The notes under the pieces are model-generated. The model did no database searches and was not told the origin of the DNA. It was given only the letters and a program-made list of their open reading frames with translations. A stretch of DNA of 64,000 bases from Agapetus fuscipes. Lineage: Eukaryota; Arthropoda; Insecta; Trichoptera; Glossosomatidae. Location of the stretch: positions 14,508,001 through 14,572,000 of the forward strand of contig OX637345.1 of the NCBI GenBank assembly GCA_951799405.1, in the 5' to 3' direction. Of this stretch, positions 47,601-53,600 are shown piece after piece; the first letter of the stretch is position 1; each line of letters opens with the position of its first letter. The position numbers and the translations under genes were made by a program.

Positions 47601-50600
47601 GTCCATGTATCGTACATGTTTTTTTTTTATTTTTTTTTTTATTGTTTAAACAAGAATACAACAGCATTGAATATAATTTTGTATACATATAAGATATTTT
47701 TTACAATTCATGTCGCCTATTACTGTATTCTACAAATTAATATTTTAAATTACAAATCATGCCAGGTAAATAAATAAAAAGTAAAGAAAAACAAAAAGAA
47801 GCAGCATCCAAAACCAAAAAAAAAGAAATACACAAATCAAAACAGAATAAAAATAAAAATAAAAAATAAATAAAAAATAAATCTCGTCCTCATGATGGGA
47901 TAAGGAAAGAAAGGTCAGGAGAAAGGGAAGGGAGTAGAAAAACAATGCGCACACCAAACACGTCAATGATGATTAATAAGCAATAAAAACAAAATAGGAA
48001 TTGGGAATGATTAAAGAAATTAGAAATGAGATTCAAAAATGAAATTCAAATCCTGCAAGATTCAAAATCCTCTTTTTCAATGACTGTGCAGACAGAAAGA
48101 AAATGTCCAACTTAGGATCAGTCCTTTGGACACTATTTACTGCAACGCAGGCTCTACTTATAAAATAATTTTGCTTATAATTTGTCCTGGCTGCACCCAC
48201 ATAAAATAAGGATTTGTCTCGATGAGTTCTGATTGGACAATGAAATGGAAGGAGGCTTGTGAGAGGTGCACTATCGATTTTGTTATTAACTATCTTATAT
48301 ATGAAGCTGATGTCAAGCATATTTCTCCTTGCCTCCAAAGATCGTATACCATATGTTGACTTAAAATTCAAATTTAAACCTCAAATGAACAACTTTTGCC
48401 GACCTTCCCTAAAACAGGGGTGACGTTGGCAAAGTAAACCTTTTTTTACAGTAGGTATGGGTGGCCAGCAACAAGCCAACCTATAAGTCAAGGAATACAA
48501 GAAATGAATAAATCAAAAACAAAATAATAATGAATTAAAAATATAAAAGTATGACGTTAGTTTGTGGGTGTGTAAAATATGCAATCATCACCCATCTGAC
48601 ATGTTTAATGCAGTCCTGCATACATAACAAAATATTTCATTTATAAAAAATCTGTAACGCACGTACAAACATATTTTTATATCTAATCTAATCTAAGTTG
48701 CAATGTACAAGTAACATTAGAGATTCACATTATACGCATTTTCACAAAACAGACATGTTTACGTTCGCGCTTAAACATGCCGCATGTAGTCCTACAGTAT
48801 AAAAACCCGAATCTCAAATTAACACACACCCTGCAACTCCTGCCGACCTTCCCTGAAAACAGAGGTGACATTGGCAAAGTGAACCATTTTCTACAGCATG
48901 GGTGGTCAGCCGCATACCAACTTATAAGTTAAGGAACATACCTACACAACAAATTACATTTTTAAAATAAACAAATTATAATATGTATGGACATCAAAAA
49001 CTAACAGAAAACTAAATTCTTATTTAAAAAACCTCAGCCGCCAACATCAACCGCCATTTATTTCTGTCCTTTCACATTTCTTTCATTTCCTTCTCCTATA
49101 ACTTATAGCAGCATATTGTGTTTGCGCTCACACTTGCTGCGTGTGTGTTGGCTAAATAAAAATCCAAATCTCAATTGAGCATAAAACCTAAAACTCTTGC
49201 CGACCTTCCCTGAAATACGGGTGAAATTAGAAAGTAAGCCGATGTGTACAGGATGAGTAGTCAGCCTCATGCCAAACATAAAGTCAAGAGACATATATAA
49301 ATGTAAACTATTTCCAAACAAAGGTTCAACAAATGAAAAAAAACAGCGATTTCAGAATATTCAAAGACCTGTAAAAAACGCAACTAAGCTACATATATAG
49401 TGTTACTTATTGCCTGGGTTGTCGCCGAAGGGGTCGCATGTGGCGTTTCGGGATCTATTTATTTTTACGGGTAAGGGGGCTAGCCTCACACCAACCACTT
49501 TCAGTTGAAGTGGGGGTTTCCCAGCTCCCGGGGGGGCTGATTCTCATTTCTTGTGAAGGCTGAGTAAGCCTTGAGACCGAACCCTTGCTCTCGGCATGGA
49601 ATGCAAGCATTCTACTAATTGAGCTATCGACCTTTTTATGAGCTTGGTCATCGACGCTACAAAGCGCTTATTCTCAAGCAAGACCCAGTTGTTGTAAGGC
49701 TGGATGGACCTTTCAGTGACCGGTTTTTGGTAAAGGTTTATGAATTTTTCAACCCAGCGAAGAGCACATTTGGAAATACAAATGGTATATTTTTGTGCTC
49801 CGCCGGGATTCAAATCCACACCCTTCCATTTTTATGAGTCCGAAGTGTTACCACTGGACTACGGACCGGTTAATGCCTCTTATTTAACCCCATTTTTATT
49901 TACGTGTTTGTTTTAGATTTGTCGAAACTGGAAAAACAATATTCTATTCAATTTTGATCCACCCCCATCTTGTTTCACACTTACACTCTCGATTCAAAAC
50001 ACACACATGAAAATACATGATATGTATGAGGCTGACCCCACATGCTGTAAAAACTTGGTTCGCTTTTTCCGATGCCACACGGTTTCAGGGAAAGCCGGCA
50101 AAATTTATGTTCGTGTGAGGTTTGGTTTATTTTGTGTGTACACATGGAGCATGTGTAAGCGCGAAATTACATGTGCCTGCTTATGAATATGCATTAAATA
50201 TGAGCCATAAATGTCAATATATATATTTGCAACTTAGATTATAGATATTGGTAATAGCATAGGTTTATACTATGAATTAGAGTCTGGTCTACCAAGAAAC
50301 GGGAAAAATGCATATGCTTGCCTACCCATGCTAGTTAAGTTTTGTTTTTGTGTAAATTACACCTCAAGAGCCCTCGTTGAGCTTGGTTGTCACTATATAT
50401 TGCGCTTAATACTCGAACAAGACCCCAGTTGCTGTAAAAGCTCATTAATTTGTCGAAACACCGAAGAACATTATATGGAAAAATTATGAAATTTTGTTGG
50501 ACTCCACTGGGACTCGAACCCACGACCTTACAATTACGAAAAACAAACATAGGTAGTGTCCTGAAAATATTTTCTTTGAAATTCAAACATAGATACCCTG

Positions 50601-53600
50601 CTCTGCAAAAATCTGTGAATTTTTCATAAACAAAATATTTCCTAAGTAAATATTTTGTTATTACTTCATAGAAAATATTTAACATGCGCCATACTTCCAA
50701 ATAAACATTATTAAATTAAAAAGTAAATAAGACCAACAAAAAATGGTGATTAAACATTTCTGACCGCTACAGATCGACACTTAACATTCAGCATTCTTGC
50801 GTGATACACCCATGTCACCACCTTAAAGGTAAAACTGAATAAGTGCTGATTCACTGATTTTAGAAATCGTGGATAAAACATTTCATTGTGTGTTACTTCT
50901 CATAGTAAGTGAACTAATCATAAGGAAGCGTTCATAATAATATTCTAAACTACATACAGGATTTTTACAATTTTGTAGTGTTTTCTCTCGTAGAACATAG
51001 GAAAAAGGTGCATTTATCTGAGAAACCCATGTTAGCTCAATATGTCACTTATTCAGTTTTACCTTTACGGTGTCGATATGTTGCCGGTCGATAGCTCAGT
51101 TGGTAGAGTGCTTGCATTCCATGCCGAGAACTCGGGTTCGAATCCCACCGAGGGTGTCAGAAATGATTTCCCGTTTCGGTATTTATTTCAAACCGCAAAA
51201 AAAAAAACCGGCGAGGTTTACTCAGCCTCCACGAGGATGAGTACCAGCCCCTTCAGGATTTGGGAAAACCTTACTTCAACTGAAGTGGTAAGCGTAAAGC
51301 TAGCCCCCTTTCCTGTGAGAATAAATGGGTTCAACTCGCCACATGCGACCCTTTCGGAGAAAGCACGGCAAAAAGTTGCACTAAAGCTTAGTTGCGTGTT
51401 ATATCAAATGAAATTTTTGTAGATTCGAATATTTTTGTATGGATGAGAGACTAGCACGTCTAGCGGTCAGATTTGGAATTAACCCAGCCCAGAATGACAA
51501 TAATTTTTCCTCACGTTTTCCAAATAATCGAAGTCTATAGCTCAGTTGGTAGAGTGCTTGCATTCCATGCCGAGAACTCGGGTTCGAATCCCACCGAGGG
51601 TGTCAGAAATTATTTCCCGTTTCGGTGTTTATTTCAAACCGCAAAATAAAAAACCGGCAAGGTTTACTCAGCCTTCGTCAGTGAAGCGACGCCATCTTGA
51701 AAATGGTAAGTTAAAGTTACCAAGTATTTACTGGCGAAATTCGGTGAGTGAAATATTATGATGATTTAACTAAAATTGCATTTTAGTTAACTTTACTTTA
51801 ATTCAAAATACCGGACCTTGGTCGCATTTTTGTATAGATGAGAGACCAGCGCCTCTAGCGGTCAGATTTGGAACTAACCCAGCCCAGAATAACAACCATT
51901 TTTCCTCACATTTTTCAAATAATCGAGGTCCATTCAACTTAATCCTTCATTCAACAACTATCATGCAAAACTGTTGAATGTTACTCAATATTTTGTAGAA
52001 GAATTGAGACGTTTCATGTCCATTCGTTTAATAGGCTGTAAAAATAGTTTCAATAGTTTTTTTTTATGGCAACTGAAGCCAATTCTTTTGAACTAGTTTT
52101 ATTTTTTATTTCGGCTGCCAACCATTCATAAAAAGTTTGACCGGCTCGAAACTATGAGATATCGCTCCGGAAATACATCTTTTGTATGTAAACAATTCGT
52201 TCAACTCGAAGGAGATTTAAAACAGCATTTTTAATAGATTGAATAAATATATGAACGGAAAAAAAACAGCTTGTATAAAAATATGCTCCAACAGTATTAT
52301 TCACAAAAAACCTAATCCACAGATGAAACATGGGTCATCATTTTTTTTTATAAAGAAAATTCTCTTTAGGTATCAGATGACCCGTAAAAACTGTAAAAAC
52401 ATATTTTTAGGTTAATAAAAAGGTAAATGCAAGATGAGGTTTTTTAACATAGATTTGTGGAGAGGAATGCAATTCATCAAACTATATTGCCTGGCCAGAA
52501 ACAGATACGTATAGTAACATTATTCATTAACAAATAATAATTCATTAGTTAATATTTTTAATGAATCTAATGTAATCTTATCTAAGTTGCAAAGATTTAT
52601 GTTACATTGGAGATTCACATTACATGCATTTTCACAACCAGACACGTACAAGTTCGCGCTTGCACATGCCGCATGTGAACCTACAACATAAAAACCAAAT
52701 CTCAAATGGACATACACCCTGCAACTCTTGCCGTACTTCCCTGAACAGGGGTGACATTGGCAAAGTGAACCATTTTTTACAGTATGGGTGGTCAGCCGCA
52801 TACCAACCTATAAGTCAAGGAACTCTTACAGTATTATTCACAAAACACCTAATGCATAGCTGATCCATGGGTCAAATTTTTTTTTTTACTATGGAAAATT
52901 CTCTTTAGGTAGCAGATGAGCCATGGATTTGTTAAGTGAATACCGTAAATCGTAATAACCTATTTTTATGATGATAAGTGAACCATTTTTTACCACCCAT
53001 ACTGTAAAAAATGGTTCACTTTGCCAATGTCACCCCTGTTTCAGGGAAGGTCGGCAAAAGTTGTGGGGCTTATGTTCATTTGAGGTTTGGATTTTATTTG
53101 TAAGTACACATTCAGCATTTGTAAGCGCGAACTACACTTGTTGGTTTGTGGGCATACATCTGAGAGCTTTAAATGAATATATCCTTGCAACTTAGATTAT
53201 AGATTATTATTATTATTATAAAAAGGTAGGGTTTTTACAGATGAGGCTTTTTTCAAATAGATTTGTGAAGGGGAATGCAATTCAACGAACTATTTTGCCT
53301 TTCCAGAGTTAGTGCATTCACAGAGTGAAAATTCATTTTAATTTTAACTAAAAAAAAAACTTTTTAAAGCACAGTTATATTTTCACATTTTTTGAGTTAA
53401 CAATGCATTTTTTTTTAAAAGAAATCCTGTGCGGGAGACTCGCTAGATTCTAGAGACTCTCGTTTCTATTCTAGTAATGACACTTGTTTTAGTGCCGCAG
53501 AGGTGTTTACGAGCTTGGTCGTTGCTACAAAGCGCCAATACTCAAACAAGACCCAGTTGCTGTAAGGTTGGATAGACCTTTTAGTGACCGGTCTTTGGTA

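Noticed and set aside
51085..51160. A tRNA gene
   Set aside because: A and B boxes are good, but the sequence continues into the SINE C body and no acceptor stem closes. The same holds for all the other tRNA-like heads in the window.
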